Counted from the stretch's first letter, positions 8,909 through 18,130 are shown. The stretch: 64,000 bases of DNA from Candidatus Sulfotelmatobacter sp. (GCA_030041215.1 JASHOH010000136.1:62001-126000), one strand, 5' to 3'. Made by a program: numbers and translations. Notes: a model not told the origin generated them from the sequence alone.

Positions 8909-9905
8909 TGTCAGAGGCGCCCGCGACCTGCCGCCCAATTTCGCGAACCGCTTCGATCACTAGGTCAGGACGGTCCAGTTGAATGTAATGTCCGCTGTTT
9001 TTCGCGACCACATGCGTGCCCCGCATAGAGAGGCGAGCCAATTCGTCCTGCATTTGCGCCCATACGTCATTGAGCGGCTTGACTAAATCTTCGGGCAGAT
9101 CGGGCTGCGGCGAATTAGGATCGTGTGACAGAACCACAAGCGGTAGATCGCCGAGCGAACCTGTGGCCGCAGTTTGAGCGGCGCTCTCGGATAGCGCTTT
9201 CTCTTCAAAAACAATTTCCCACGCGTTCTTGAAATTGCACTCCGCCGTGCGAATTTCGACATCTTTGCCGCAGAACCCGAGAAGACGCGGAATGCCGAAT
9301 GGAGTAATGGCTGCCAGGAATTCCTGCTGCCGCAGATCGCTGGCATCGAGATCGTTGATTGCCGGCGGAAATCGCTTGATCTGCTCGGGATGCGCCGAGT
9401 CGATCAGCACGATGCCGGCAACTTCACTGCGGTAAAGGCTGGTATAAAGGCGTACATCGAATCCGCCCATCGAATGGCCGCACAGAATATACGGAGGCGA
9501 AACGCCTGCCCGCTGAAGCAGAGTGCGTAGTTCTTGAGCGATCTCTTTGCTGGTGCGCGGATGCGGGCTGGAGTCACTGTATCCAAGCCCGGCACGATCG
9601 TAAGAACACACGCGCGTGAACTGTGCGATCTGGGGCTGAACTTTGCGCCAGGAGATGTAGCTGTCGCCCAACCCGGAATCGAGAATCACGGCAGGCGCTC
9701 CACTGCCGGTGCAAACGATGTGGATCTTGTAGCCACCCACGTCGAAGAGCTGCCCAGGCAAGGGAAACGAGTGGCGGTCGCGAGAGCTAGCGATACTCTG
9801 GTAACAAATTCCGGCGACGCCGCAGAGAACAGCCACGGTGATAAGGCCGAGCAAGGCTCGACGAAAAACTTGGCCGGAGGCTTTTTCTTTGACAGGAGTG
9901 GGCAT
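8892..9905 (-). CDS. Membrane-anchored or secreted alpha/beta hydrolase
   Basis: A 337-residue hydrolase of the alpha/beta fold. An N-terminal hydrophobic segment (about residues 17-36, after a Lys/Arg-rich start) is a signal peptide or anchor. The catalytic residues are visible: nucleophile elbow C-G-H-S-M-G-G with Ser145, and His306 in K-N-S-G-H-Y-I-Q-L-D; the acid is probably one of the Asp residues before the last strand. The oxyanion region is G-S-G-A-P-A-V-I-L-D-S-G-L-G-D. The substrate cannot be told from sequence; esterase, lipase or haloperoxidase-like activities are all possible. It is convergent with the upstream secreted protein and 41 bases from the end of argS, which lies upstream on the same strand. 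Confidence 0.85.
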   Translation of the reverse strand: MPTPVKEKASGQVFRRALLGLITVAVLCGVAGICYQSIASSRDRHSFPLPGQLFDVGGYKIHIVCTGSGAPAVILDSGLGDSYISWRKVQPQIAQFTRVCSYDRAGLGYSDSSPHPRTSKEIAQELRTLLQRAGVSPPYILCGHSMGGFDVRLYTSLYRSEVAGIVLIDSAHPEQIKRFPPAINDLDASDLRQQEFLAAITPFGIPRLLGFCGKDVEIRTAECNFKNAWEIVFEEKALSESAAQTAATGSLGDLPLVVLSHDPNSPQPDLPEDLVKPLNDVWAQMQDELARLSMRGTHVVAKNSGHYIQLDRPDLVIEAVREIGRQVAGASDNRKAP

Positions 9906-9946
9906 TAATCCAGCGCGGAAACTGCGCCTTTATTCTTGGCGAAATT

Positions 9947-11983
9947 CTACATGACCGGAGGCACGGTAACGCCCGTCACTTCCAGAATCCGGATCAACTC
10001 GCGGCGCACGAGCGCCACGGTGGCCAACAGAAATTGTTTCTTCTTTTCGTCAGGCTCAGTCAGAATCGGATGGCGGTGATAAAACGTATTGAACAACTGC
10101 GCCAACTCGAATGCGTGTTTGGCAAGATGCGCCGGCTCGGTGGTTGAAATACATTGATCGACGATATAAGAAGTCTTCCCGGCGGCAAGCCACAATTCCC
10201 AAAACTCGTCGCCGTTTTCGCGGGAAAAAAATTTAGCCAGCTCATCCGCAGAAATACTTTGTCCAAGACTTCCGCAGAAACCATCGAGATCGACTTCGCC
10301 TTTTTTGAAGATGCTGTTGGCACGGACCACTGCATACTGTGCATAGGGCCCAGTTTCGCCCTCAAAGCTAAGAGCGTCTTTGAAATCGAAAGCAATGACC
10401 GATTGCTTGGTGAACTTCAGCATAAAAAAACGAAGCGCGCCGATGGCAATCTGCGTGGCAATGTCCTGGCGTTCGTCATCCGCCAGCTGCGGATGGCGAG
10501 AGTCCACTTCCCTCTTCGCGGAAATAACGAGCTGGTCAATCAGATCGTCGGCCTTAACTCCAAAGCCCTTGCGCCCACTGACCTCGATATAAGAACGCAT
10601 CTTGTCCTCTTCGCTGAGCGTATAACCAAGCTCGGCGGCGCAACGCGGCGTGAGCGCGACCATCTCATAAGAGAAATGCGTATAGTGATCGGCAGCTTCT
10701 TTGTGGCCGAGCTCGCGAAGCGCTTCAATCACCGTACTCTGCGCCTCTGATTGTCGCGCGTCAATCACGTTATAGATTTCTGAAACACCGCCGAAGTGGG
10801 GATGGTGCAGTTCGCCTCTGACGGCAGAGATCCAGCACTCGTGATTGTTGGGATAACGATAAAACTTGCGATAACCGAAGTCGCGCCCCAGCAGCCCAAA
10901 CTTCCACAGATGATATGCAATGTCTTTGCCCACATAGCCGACCGTGCCATTGGAGCGCACGATGACTTTCTGATCTTCCTCCGAAATCTCCTGTGCGTCC
11001 CCTGTGTCCTCTGTGTTTTCGACTTTTCCCGTTCCCGCTCGGCGCATTACCCAACAGCCCGTGTTCTTGCCTTCCGTCTCGTAAGTGAGCACACCTGCAT
11101 CCTTGAGCTTGGCGAAGGCGGCATCCCAGAAATGCAGGTGCAGGATTTCGCTCTCGCGGGGAAGAAAGTCGTATTCGATGTCGAGCCGGCCCATTGTTTC
11201 GAGATGGCGGCGGAGGACTGCGCTTGAGATGAGGTCCGCGATCGCCGCGGTTTCGCTGCTGGCATCTTCGATCGCATGAAGAGTCTCCGCCCGCGCCTGC
11301 TGGTTCTGCCCATCTTGCTCGTACCATTGCGAAACGCGCGCGTAAAGATCCCAGCAGTAGTAATCGAAGCGCGGCCGACGAGTGAGCGCCTCAATTTCCG
11401 CCCGCGTCTTCTTTTCCAGATACGTGAAGCCAACAACTACGTCGGCTACCTGCACGCCGGTATTGTCGATGTAGTTTTGAACATCGACTTCCCTGCCCGC
11501 ATAGCGCAGAAGACGAACAAACGTGTCCCCCAGGATGGCGTTTCGCAAATGGCCAATATGCGCCGCTTTGTTGGGATTGATGCTGGTGTGCTCGACAAGA
11601 ATTTTTCCCGACGGCCTCTCAGCCGCAGGCTTGCGATCGCTGGCTAGAGCCGCTGCCATCCAGGCGCGATCGATTTTGACGTTCAGGTATCCGGGCGAAG
11701 CAACGTTCATCTCAGCGATTCCCTCGATATTTCCGATTTCGGTCCGGATGGACTCGGCGATCTTCAGCGGCGCTGAGCGCAGCGGCTTCGCGAAGGGAAA
11801 AAGAGGAACGGCAAAATCGCCCAGTTCGACTTTCGGAGGCTGCTCGATGACTATCTTGGGCAAAGTTGCAGCGGGATAACGCTTCCGGAGAAACGCGGCA
11901 ATGGCCTGAGCTAACTTTTGTTCAAGATGGCGGTACAAGACTTCCTCTAAGCACTGCTTGAGAAAAGTGATTTTAGCAGACAT
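9947..11983 (-). CDS. argS: Arginyl-tRNA synthetase
   Basis: Class I aminoacyl-tRNA synthetase that charges tRNA-Arg. From the start chosen (M-S-A-K-I-T-F-L, ATG at 11983) it is 678 residues; a longer frame to 12142 would overlap larC's upstream region and has a repeat-like, non-homologous extension. Seen: an N-terminal additional domain, H-I-G-H at 142-145 in N-P-N-K-A-A-H-I-G-H-L-R-N-A, a Rossmann fold, and a C-terminal anticodon-binding helical domain ending E-V-T-G-V-T-V-P-P-V-M. The KMSKS loop is replaced, as usual in this enzyme, here by V-S-G-R-K-G-F-G-V-K-A-D-D. Around residues 318-333 an acidic insertion (K-V-E-N-T-E-D-T-G-D-A-Q) is encoded by DNA resembling a dispersed CTCTGTG-type repeat. 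Confidence 0.96.
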   Translation of the reverse strand: MSAKITFLKQCLEEVLYRHLEQKLAQAIAAFLRKRYPAATLPKIVIEQPPKVELGDFAVPLFPFAKPLRSAPLKIAESIRTEIGNIEGIAEMNVASPGYLNVKIDRAWMAAALASDRKPAAERPSGKILVEHTSINPNKAAHIGHLRNAILGDTFVRLLRYAGREVDVQNYIDNTGVQVADVVVGFTYLEKKTRAEIEALTRRPRFDYYCWDLYARVSQWYEQDGQNQQARAETLHAIEDASSETAAIADLISSAVLRRHLETMGRLDIEYDFLPRESEILHLHFWDAAFAKLKDAGVLTYETEGKNTGCWVMRRAGTGKVENTEDTGDAQEISEEDQKVIVRSNGTVGYVGKDIAYHLWKFGLLGRDFGYRKFYRYPNNHECWISAVRGELHHPHFGGVSEIYNVIDARQSEAQSTVIEALRELGHKEAADHYTHFSYEMVALTPRCAAELGYTLSEEDKMRSYIEVSGRKGFGVKADDLIDQLVISAKREVDSRHPQLADDERQDIATQIAIGALRFFMLKFTKQSVIAFDFKDALSFEGETGPYAQYAVVRANSIFKKGEVDLDGFCGSLGQSISADELAKFFSRENGDEFWELWLAAGKTSYIVDQCISTTEPAHLAKHAFELAQLFNTFYHRHPILTEPDEKKKQFLLATVALVRRELIRILEVTGVTVPPVM
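10990..11030. repeat. CTCTGTG-type half repeat inside argS
   Basis: The DNA reads CCCCTGTGTCCTCTGTGTTT in its core and resembles one arm of the inverted repeats at 17032-17130 and 35681-35756, whose arms read CTCCGTG...TGTCTCTG and end with GGTGAA. It is in frame with argS and encodes an acidic Glu/Asp/Thr/Gly stretch that I do not expect in ArgS at this place. Confidence 0.5.
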
Positions 11984-12147
11984 CAGCTCGCGCTCAGGTT
12001 TGACGCAGGATAGAACGTTCCCTATGATGAAAATTACGTCGTTGGTCATTGGTCTTTGGTCGTGGCTAATGACGGTTTGCCTCGCTACACGTGGTTTCAG
12101 CCCAGTCTCGGCCAACGGCGAACGACCAGCGGCCAACGACATTTTCT

Positions 12148-13512
12148 ATGCGCATCGCCTACCTCGAGTGCTTTTCAGGAATGAGCGGCGACATGTTCAT
12201 GGGCGCGCTCGTCGATGCAGGAGTTCCGAGCCGTTTGCTGGAGGAAACGGTCGCTGCGCTTGCCATTGGCGCGCGCCTGAAAGTCTCTCGCGTCGTGCGC
12301 AGCGGAATTTCTGCAACCAAGGTAGACGTATGGGTGAATGGCGAGAAAGATATGCCCCGCGAGGAGTATTGGGAGACTAAGGGGTCTCACCAGCACTCGC
12401 ATTCGCACTCACGCAGGCATACTCACGGACGAAACCTGACCGCGATCAAGGAACTGATTTCCCGTGCTGCGATTTCACCGACGGCAAAGATAAAGGCCAT
12501 CGCCATGTTTGAAGCTCTGGGAGCGGCAGAGGCCAAGATTCACAACGTTTCTATCGAGGACGTTCATTTCCACGAAGTCGGAGCGGTCGACGCAATTGTA
12601 GATATCGTTTGCGCCGCCGTCGGCGCTGAGGCTTTGGGAGTCGACGAAATTGTCTGCTCTCCATTAAACGTAGGCGGCGGCACAGTGAAGTGCGCGCATG
12701 GAACATTTCCCGTACCGGCGCCCGCAACTCTGGAGTTGCTGAAGGATGCACCCGTGTATTCTTCCGGTTTGGAAGCTGAGTTGGTTACGCCGACGGGCGC
12801 TGCCATCGTGAAAGCCTTGGCATCGCGTTTCGCCGCATTTCCGGAGATGAAAATCGTGAAATCAGGATTCGGCGCCGGGACACGAGATTTTCCAGGCCAT
12901 CCCAACGTAGCGCGATTAACCGTCGGAGAATCCATAAAGACCCTGCCTGCTCACACAGCAGAGGAAACAGTCATCGTGCTTGAGGCCAACCTCGACGATC
13001 TGAATCCACAGATTTTCGGTTACGTGATGGATCGGCTGCTGGAAGAAGGCGCGCTCGACGTTTTTGCCGTTTCCGTCCAGATGAAAAAAAATCGGCCGGG
13101 AACGTTGCTGACTCTATTATGCAAGCCTGAAGATGCTAGCAAACTGACGCAAATGCTTTTCACCGAAACCACAACGCTCGGCGTGAGGCGGCGTGATGAA
13201 GTGCGAACCGTGCTGGCAAGACGCTGGGAGAGCGTGCAGACTGCCTGGGGCGAGGTGCGCATCAAAATTGCCAGCATGAATGGCAACGTCACCAATTACG
13301 CTCCCGAATATGAAGATTGCCGGCGTATTGCAGCGGAACATCACGTCCCGCTGAAGCAAGTGATGGGAGCCGCGGTCGAGGCGTATGTGCAGTCCAGCAA
13401 GCGTCCCACAAACAATGTCCTTCCGAACCGGCCCCTAGCCGGTGAGGAATCTGCTTTTTCCGCGCCGTCCAGAACTGTGGCGTCCAGACCAGGCAAGAGA
13501 AGAGCAAGATAA
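12148..13512 (+). CDS. larC: Nickel insertion protein of nickel-pincer cofactor synthesis
   Basis: LarC inserts nickel into the pyridinium-bisthiocarboxylate mononucleotide made by LarB and LarE, giving the nickel-pincer cofactor of lactate racemase and related LarA enzymes. The start M-R-I-A-Y-L-E-C-F-S-G-M-S-G-D-M-F-M-G-A-L matches the family; the frame upstream is repeat-like. It is 454 residues. A His-rich linker (about residues 88-101, S-H-Q-H-S-H-S-H-S) between the two halves is typical of metal binding. In Lactobacillus plantarum LarC is made by programmed frameshifting from two frames; here it is one uninterrupted frame. No larA, larB or larE is in the window. metG starts 7 bases downstream. 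Confidence 0.92.
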   Translation: MRIAYLECFSGMSGDMFMGALVDAGVPSRLLEETVAALAIGARLKVSRVVRSGISATKVDVWVNGEKDMPREEYWETKGSHQHSHSHSRRHTHGRNLTAIKELISRAAISPTAKIKAIAMFEALGAAEAKIHNVSIEDVHFHEVGAVDAIVDIVCAAVGAEALGVDEIVCSPLNVGGGTVKCAHGTFPVPAPATLELLKDAPVYSSGLEAELVTPTGAAIVKALASRFAAFPEMKIVKSGFGAGTRDFPGHPNVARLTVGESIKTLPAHTAEETVIVLEANLDDLNPQIFGYVMDRLLEEGALDVFAVSVQMKKNRPGTLLTLLCKPEDASKLTQMLFTETTTLGVRRRDEVRTVLARRWESVQTAWGEVRIKIASMNGNVTNYAPEYEDCRRIAAEHHVPLKQVMGAAVEAYVQSSKRPTNNVLPNRPLAGEESAFSAPSRTVASRPGKRRAR

Positions 13513-13519
13513 CTAGAGC

Positions 13520-15535
13520 ATGAGCAGAAAGTTCTACATCACGACACCGATCTATTACGTGAACGCGCACCCGCACATCGGGCACGCATACACCACGATC
13601 GCGTGCGATATGATCGCCCGGCGCCATCGCATGTTGGGCGATGAGACATTCTTTCTTACCGGCACCGACGAGCACGGACAGAAGATTGAGCGCGCGGCGC
13701 AGGCCGCGGGAAAAACCCCGCAGCAGTATGCCGATGAAATCTCCGCCGAGTTTCGTCAGTTATGGAAGCGGATGGGAATTACCAACGACGACTTCATCCG
13801 CACCACAGAAGACCGGCACAAGAAGCGAGTACAGGAACTATTCCGCACTATTCGCGACAACGGCTATATCTACAAGGGAACTTACACTGGCCAGTATTGT
13901 GTCTCCGACGAGTTGTATGTCGATGGCGCACAGCCGGGCGACCCCTGTCCCACATGCGGCCGGATTACCGAAACCGTCCACGAGGAAAATTACTTCTTCA
14001 AGCTGTCGGCCTTTCAGGAAAAATTGCTCGATTTGTATACGAACCCGGACTTCATTCGTCCCGAGACGCGCCGCAATGAAGTGAACTCGTTTGTCCGCTC
14101 CGGCCTGCGTGACTTATCCGTCAGCCGCTCGACCTTTACCTGGGGCATTCCTGTACCGGACGATCCCAAGCAGGTGATCTACGTTTGGCTCGACGCACTC
14201 GCCAACTACATCACGGCGATCGGCTACGGATCGAAACACGCTGCTGCGCAAGCGGCATTTAAGAAATTCTGGCCGGCCGACGTGCACATGATCGGCAAGG
14301 AGATCGTCCGTTTTCATTGTGTGTACTGGCCCGCATTTTTGTTGGCTGCCGGTTTGCAGCTGCCGAAGGCCATCGTCGCGCACGGCTGGCTGCTGTTTGA
14401 AGAAAGCAAGATGTCGAAATCGCGCGGAAACATCGTGCGTACCGAAACCATACTCGACGTGCTGGGCGCCGATGCCCTGCGCTACTTCCTGCTGCGCGAA
14501 GTCGTTTTCGGCCAGGATGGTTCGTTTTCTTTCGATGCGCTGGTCCAGCGCTACAACTCTGACCTTGCCAATGGCCTCGGAAATTTGGCCAGCCGCACGC
14601 TGACCATGATCAACTACTATTTCAAGGGAGAAGTTCCCTACCCTTCGCACGCTGCTGCGAGAACCACCGCAGACGATGCGATCGCCGAGACAGCCAGCAA
14701 AACAATTCGGGAATTCGGCACGCTGTTTGATCAATTCCAGTTCTCGCGCGCACTCGAAACTGCATGGGCATTAGTGGCCGCAGTAGATAAGTACATCGTT
14801 GATAATGAGCCCTGGGCATTGGGTGAAAAGAACGATGAACAGAACCGTGCGCGTCTGGCAACCGTGCTTTACACGGCAGCAGAAGCGTTGCGCATCGCGA
14901 CTGCTCTCGCCCACCCCGTGATTCCCGAATCAACGGCAAAGATTTGGGCGCAGATGGGACTCGGCGATATAAAGAAGCTGGCGTTGAATGAGCTGGCCTG
15001 GGGCCAATTACGTTTGGGAACAAAGCTTGGAGAAGTACAGCCTGTTTTCCCGCGGGCCGATAAGAGCGCGATTGAAAGGATGCAGAAGATGGAAGATGAG
15101 CGAAGAGGCGCTCCGGTAGCGGCAACTCAGGCAGTGGCTGAAACACCATCGCTGTCGGCTCAAGGGCCAGCCAATCCCGCGATCCAGGCCGCCGCTCCCG
15201 CCGCGAATAATAAGATTTCGATTGATGATTTCGCCAAAGTCGAGTTGCGTGTCGGCCTGGTGAAAGTTGCCGAGCGTGTTCCCAAGTCTGACAAGCTCCT
15301 GCGCCTGGAAGTTGATATCGGCAGCGAAGTCAGGCAGGTACTCGCCGGCATCGCCGAAGCATATGCGCCGGAAACTCTGGTCGGCCGGAAAGTTGTGATC
15401 GTGGCCAACCTTGCTCCCCGCAAATTGCGTGGGATGGAATCAAACGGAATGATTGTCGCCGCTTCCCTAGAAGACGGAAAGCCAGTATTGGCAGGCTTTT
15501 TGGAAGATGTGCCCGTTGGCGCACGGCTGAAGTAG
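13520..15535 (+). CDS. metG: Methionyl-tRNA synthetase with C-terminal tRNA-binding domain
   Basis: Charges tRNA-Met, including initiator tRNA. The 671-residue protein has H-P-H-I-G-H at 17-22, the connective-peptide zinc cysteines (Y-C-V-S-D and C-P-T-C-G), K-M-S-K-S at 297-301, and a helical anticodon-binding domain. A Pro/Ala/Gln-rich linker (about residues 520-560) then leads to a C-terminal EMAP/Trbp111-type OB domain (about 565-671: K-V-E-L-R-V-G-L-V through G-M-E-S-N-G-M-I) that mediates dimerisation and general tRNA binding. It begins 7 bases after larC, so the two are probably cotranscribed, and tatD follows after 99 bases holding a repeat. Confidence 0.97.
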   Translation: MSRKFYITTPIYYVNAHPHIGHAYTTIACDMIARRHRMLGDETFFLTGTDEHGQKIERAAQAAGKTPQQYADEISAEFRQLWKRMGITNDDFIRTTEDRHKKRVQELFRTIRDNGYIYKGTYTGQYCVSDELYVDGAQPGDPCPTCGRITETVHEENYFFKLSAFQEKLLDLYTNPDFIRPETRRNEVNSFVRSGLRDLSVSRSTFTWGIPVPDDPKQVIYVWLDALANYITAIGYGSKHAAAQAAFKKFWPADVHMIGKEIVRFHCVYWPAFLLAAGLQLPKAIVAHGWLLFEESKMSKSRGNIVRTETILDVLGADALRYFLLREVVFGQDGSFSFDALVQRYNSDLANGLGNLASRTLTMINYYFKGEVPYPSHAAARTTADDAIAETASKTIREFGTLFDQFQFSRALETAWALVAAVDKYIVDNEPWALGEKNDEQNRARLATVLYTAAEALRIATALAHPVIPESTAKIWAQMGLGDIKKLALNELAWGQLRLGTKLGEVQPVFPRADKSAIERMQKMEDERRGAPVAATQAVAETPSLSAQGPANPAIQAAAPAANNKISIDDFAKVELRVGLVKVAERVPKSDKLLRLEVDIGSEVRQVLAGIAEAYAPETLVGRKVVIVANLAPRKLRGMESNGMIVAASLEDGKPVLAGFLEDVPVGARLK

Positions 15536-15550
15536 GACCGAGCGAAGGCA

Positions 15551-15597
15551 TGTGGGGCAGCCGCCCTCGGCTGTCCGCCGAGCGAAGCCCGGCCCGC
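15551..15597. repeat. TGT(A/G)GGG-type dispersed repeat (family B)
   Basis: An intergenic element between metG and tatD: TGTGGGGCAGCCGCCCTCGG, then CTGTCC and an inverted GAGCGAAGC segment. Relatives occur at 21001-21068 and, in frame, inside leuS at 30510-30555. It contains self-complementary GGGC/GCCC and CCGAGC/GCCCGG-like segments that could fold in RNA. Confidence 0.6.
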
Positions 15598-15634
15598 TTT
15601 TGCTACTCGAGCCAACGACCAACCACCAACGTCC

Positions 15635-16459
15635 ATGTTCGTAGACTCTCACGCCCATCTCGATGGCAAGCAGTTCAACGCCGACCGCGAGCAGGTGATT
15701 GCCCGCGCCCGCGATGCCGGTGTGCAGGCCATCGTCGCCATCGGCAACGGTGATGGTCCGCAGGACGTCGATTGCGGAATTCGTTTGGCAGAGAAATACG
15801 AATTCATCTACGCGACTCTAGGCATTCACCCCCACGAAGCCCGGCTTGCTGACGAAGCCGCTTACCAGAAGATGGAGAAGTTGGCGAAGCATCCCAAGGT
15901 AATTGCCTGGGGAGAGATTGGGCTCGATTACTACTACGACCACTCCCCACGCGACGTGCAGAAAGAAGTCTTTATGCGGCAAATGGAATTAGCGGCTGCC
16001 GCAAAGCTGCCCATCGTGATTCACTGCCGTCCGTCAGACAACAGCGACAATGCCTGGCAAGATTGCCTGGGGTTAATCTCGGAACAGTGGGCAGCTCGAG
16101 GACTTGGAGGGATTTTGCACTGCTTCACCGGAAATTGGCCTCAAGCCAAGCGCGCTCTCGATATGGGGTTCATGATTTCCTTCGCCGGCAACATCACATT
16201 TCCCAAGGCGCAGCAGATTCGCGATGCGGCTCTCGAAGTTCCTCTCGAGCGCCTGCTAATTGAAACCGACAGCCCATATCTGGCGCCAGTTCCGCTTCGG
16301 GGCAAGCGTAACGAACCTGCATTTGTTGTGGAAACCGCACGCAAGCTTGCCGAGTTGAGGTCGCTTGCTCCCGAGGAAGTCGGTCACATCACTAGCCGAA
16401 ACTTCTACAATTTTTTCAAATTGGCTGAAATCTCTGAAACAAGAATTTGCTCACATTAA
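15635..16459 (+). CDS. tatD: TatD-family metal-dependent hydrolase/DNase
   Basis: A TIM-barrel metallohydrolase; family members are 3'-5' exonucleases/DNases and D-aminoacyl-tRNA-processing relatives. Metal ligands seen: H-A-H at 6-8 (M-F-V-D-S-H-A-H-L-D), E in W-G-E-I-G-L-D-Y-Y, H in P-I-V-I-H-C-R, H in G-I-L-H-C-F-T-G, and D in I-E-T-D-S-P-Y-L. The length of 274 residues is normal. metG-tatD adjacency is common in bacteria, which supports the call. Translation starts 99 bases after metG. I cannot distinguish TatD from the paralogues YcfH and YjjV; the metG linkage favours the YcfH type. Confidence 0.93.
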   Translation: MFVDSHAHLDGKQFNADREQVIARARDAGVQAIVAIGNGDGPQDVDCGIRLAEKYEFIYATLGIHPHEARLADEAAYQKMEKLAKHPKVIAWGEIGLDYYYDHSPRDVQKEVFMRQMELAAAAKLPIVIHCRPSDNSDNAWQDCLGLISEQWAARGLGGILHCFTGNWPQAKRALDMGFMISFAGNITFPKAQQIRDAALEVPLERLLIETDSPYLAPVPLRGKRNEPAFVVETARKLAELRSLAPEEVGHITSRNFYNFFKLAEISETRICSH

Positions 16460-16531
16460 ATCGTGCCCGCCAGCGCTTCTTCTGATAATCTCAAAGCGGA
16501 TTCCATATATTTCAGAAAGAATTGAAATCCG

Positions 16532-17026
16532 TTGCCTGATAACAGTTTCGACATCGTCAGCAAGGTCGACATGCAGGAGGTGTCGAACGCCATTCAGCAG
16601 GCGCTGAAAGAGATTCACACCCGCTTCGATCTGAAAGACTCAAAGTCGAACATTGAACTGGAAAAAGATGCTATCGTCCTGCATTCCGCTGATGAGTACA
16701 AGCTGAAAGCCGTGAACGACGTCCTGCAGCAGAAACTGGTAAAACGCGGTGTACCCCTGAAGAACCTAAGTTATGGCGTAGTCGAGCCAGCGGCAGGCGG
16801 AACTGCCAAGCGCCGCGTCAGCTTGCAGCAGGGCATCGTGGTCGAAAAGGCTCGCGATATCGTGAAGCTGGTGAAAGATTCCAAGAAAAAGGCGCAGGCC
16901 TCGATTCAAGGAGATTTTGTGCGGGTCAGCAGTAAAGATCGCGATACGTTGCAAGAAATTATCGCTATGTTGCGGCAGCGCGACTTCGGCGTTGACTTGC
17001 AGTTCACAAATTACAGAACGAACTAG
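16532..17026 (+). CDS. yajQ: YajQ family cyclic di-GMP-binding protein
   Basis: YajQ/DUF520 proteins are small two-domain RNP-fold proteins; members from Xanthomonas bind cyclic di-GMP and act with transcription factors. The 164-residue frame starts with TTG at 16532 (M-P-D-N-S-F-D-I-V-S-K-V-D-M-Q-E-V), which aligns with the usual family start; no ATG lies nearby in frame before Met-11. Seen: R-F-D-L-K-D-S, K-R-G-V-P-L-K-N-L-S-Y-G, and the terminal R-Q-R-D-F-G-V-D-L-Q-F-T-N-Y-R. It sits between tatD and a polyprenyl synthase, with a CACGGAG-type repeat right after the stop. Confidence 0.95.
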   Translation: MPDNSFDIVSKVDMQEVSNAIQQALKEIHTRFDLKDSKSNIELEKDAIVLHSADEYKLKAVNDVLQQKLVKRGVPLKNLSYGVVEPAAGGTAKRRVSLQQGIVVEKARDIVKLVKDSKKKAQASIQGDFVRVSSKDRDTLQEIIAMLRQRDFGVDLQFTNYRTN

Positions 17027-17031
17027 CGATA

Positions 17032-17130
17032 TTCACCACGGAGACACGGAGTTCTCTTTGGAAAACGAAAGGTCCGCAGTTGCAGTTCAATTTTCATTTT
17101 TCTCTGTGACTTCGCGCCTCCACGGTGAAA
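17032..17130. repeat. Inverted CACCACGGAG...GTGAA repeat (family E)
   Basis: The left arm begins TTCACCACGGAGACACGGAG and the right arm ends CTCCACGGTGAA. The arms are roughly complementary and could form a long imperfect hairpin between yajQ and the polyprenyl synthase gene. A second copy lies at 35681-35756, a single arm at 51655-51672, and an arm-like stretch inside argS. Confidence 0.7.
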
Positions 17131-17140
17131 AAGGTTTAGC

Positions 17141-18130
17141 TTGAGCGCATCGGCCACCATTAACGGCAAAGAGATTTTCGACCTGCTGCGCGACGACCTG
17201 GCCGCGCTCGAAGGCGAGTTCGGGCACGACACCGTCGCGGGCGTTCAAGCCATCACGGAAATCGGCGAGTACTTGCGCGCCGGCGGCGGCAAGCGCATTC
17301 GTCCCGCGCTGCTTTTGCTTTCTTCCAAGCTCTTCAATTATCAAGGACGTGGCGCGGTGCGACTGGGAGCAGTGGTCGAGATTATTCATACCGCCACGCT
17401 AGTCCACGACGACATCATCGACGAAGCCAAGACACGCCGCGGCCGACCTTCGGCCAACACGCAGTGGGGCAACTCGAAATGCGTGCTGGCCGGCGACTGG
17501 CTTTATATGCAGGCCTTCAAGATCGCCGTGCAGGAGCGTAATTTTCGCATTCTCGATACATTGATCGAGCTCACGCAGCAGATGGTCGAAGGCGAACTGC
17601 TGCAGATGGAAAAGCTCGGGCAGTTGATCAGCCTCGACGAGCACTTCGACCTGATCTATCGCAAAACGGCTTGCCTCTTTTCCGTGTGCATGCGGCTGGG
17701 AGCAATCCTCGGCGGAGCAAGGCCCGAACAAGAACAAGCTGTGGGCCAGTATGGGCACGATCTCGGCATGGCATTTCAGATTGTTGATGATGTCCTCGAC
17801 CTTACCGCGGCAGAAGAGGTCCTGGGAAAGCCCGTCGCCAGCGATCTGCGCGAAGGCAAAGTAACGATGGCCGTGATTCACACGTTGGAGCGCTGCACTG
17901 AGGATGAACGGGCCAAAATTCAGACCATTCTGAATGAACGCGCCTTCAATGGCGTCACTCACGTCCAGATCATGGACATTCTCAGACGCTACGGCTCGCT
18001 CGAAGCCGCCACCGACCACGCTGCCCGTTATGCGGAGTCGGCACAGAAAGCCATCTGCTGCTTCCCGGATTCGGAGATCAAGAGGGCGCTGCTCTGGGCG
18101 CCGGAGTTTGTGGTGGCACGAGAAAAGTAA
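17141..18130 (+). CDS. Trans-polyprenyl diphosphate synthase
   Basis: Condenses isopentenyl diphosphate with an allylic primer to make a long all-trans chain, most likely the side chain of the respiratory quinone. The 329-residue protein shows G-G-G-K-R-I-R-P at 48-55, the first aspartate-rich motif D-D-I-I-D at 90-94 and the second D-D-V-L-D at 216-220. The residue five before the first motif is Ala85, which in this family leaves room for long products. The start is TTG at 17141 behind an AAAGG site; a stop codon 5 codons upstream excludes longer frames. The gene resembles ispB/hepT; product length cannot be fixed from sequence. Confidence 0.92.
   Translation: MSASATINGKEIFDLLRDDLAALEGEFGHDTVAGVQAITEIGEYLRAGGGKRIRPALLLLSSKLFNYQGRGAVRLGAVVEIIHTATLVHDDIIDEAKTRRGRPSANTQWGNSKCVLAGDWLYMQAFKIAVQERNFRILDTLIELTQQMVEGELLQMEKLGQLISLDEHFDLIYRKTACLFSVCMRLGAILGGARPEQEQAVGQYGHDLGMAFQIVDDVLDLTAAEEVLGKPVASDLREGKVTMAVIHTLERCTEDERAKIQTILNERAFNGVTHVQIMDILRRYGSLEAATDHAARYAESAQKAICCFPDSEIKRALLWAPEFVVAREK

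Noticed and set aside
12001-12147. N-terminal extensions of argS (to 12142) and larC (from 12091) into each other
   Set aside because: Both extensions lie in a low-complexity intergenic stretch of CCAACGAC-like words and have no similarity to the families; starts at 11983 and 12148 match the usual N-termini.
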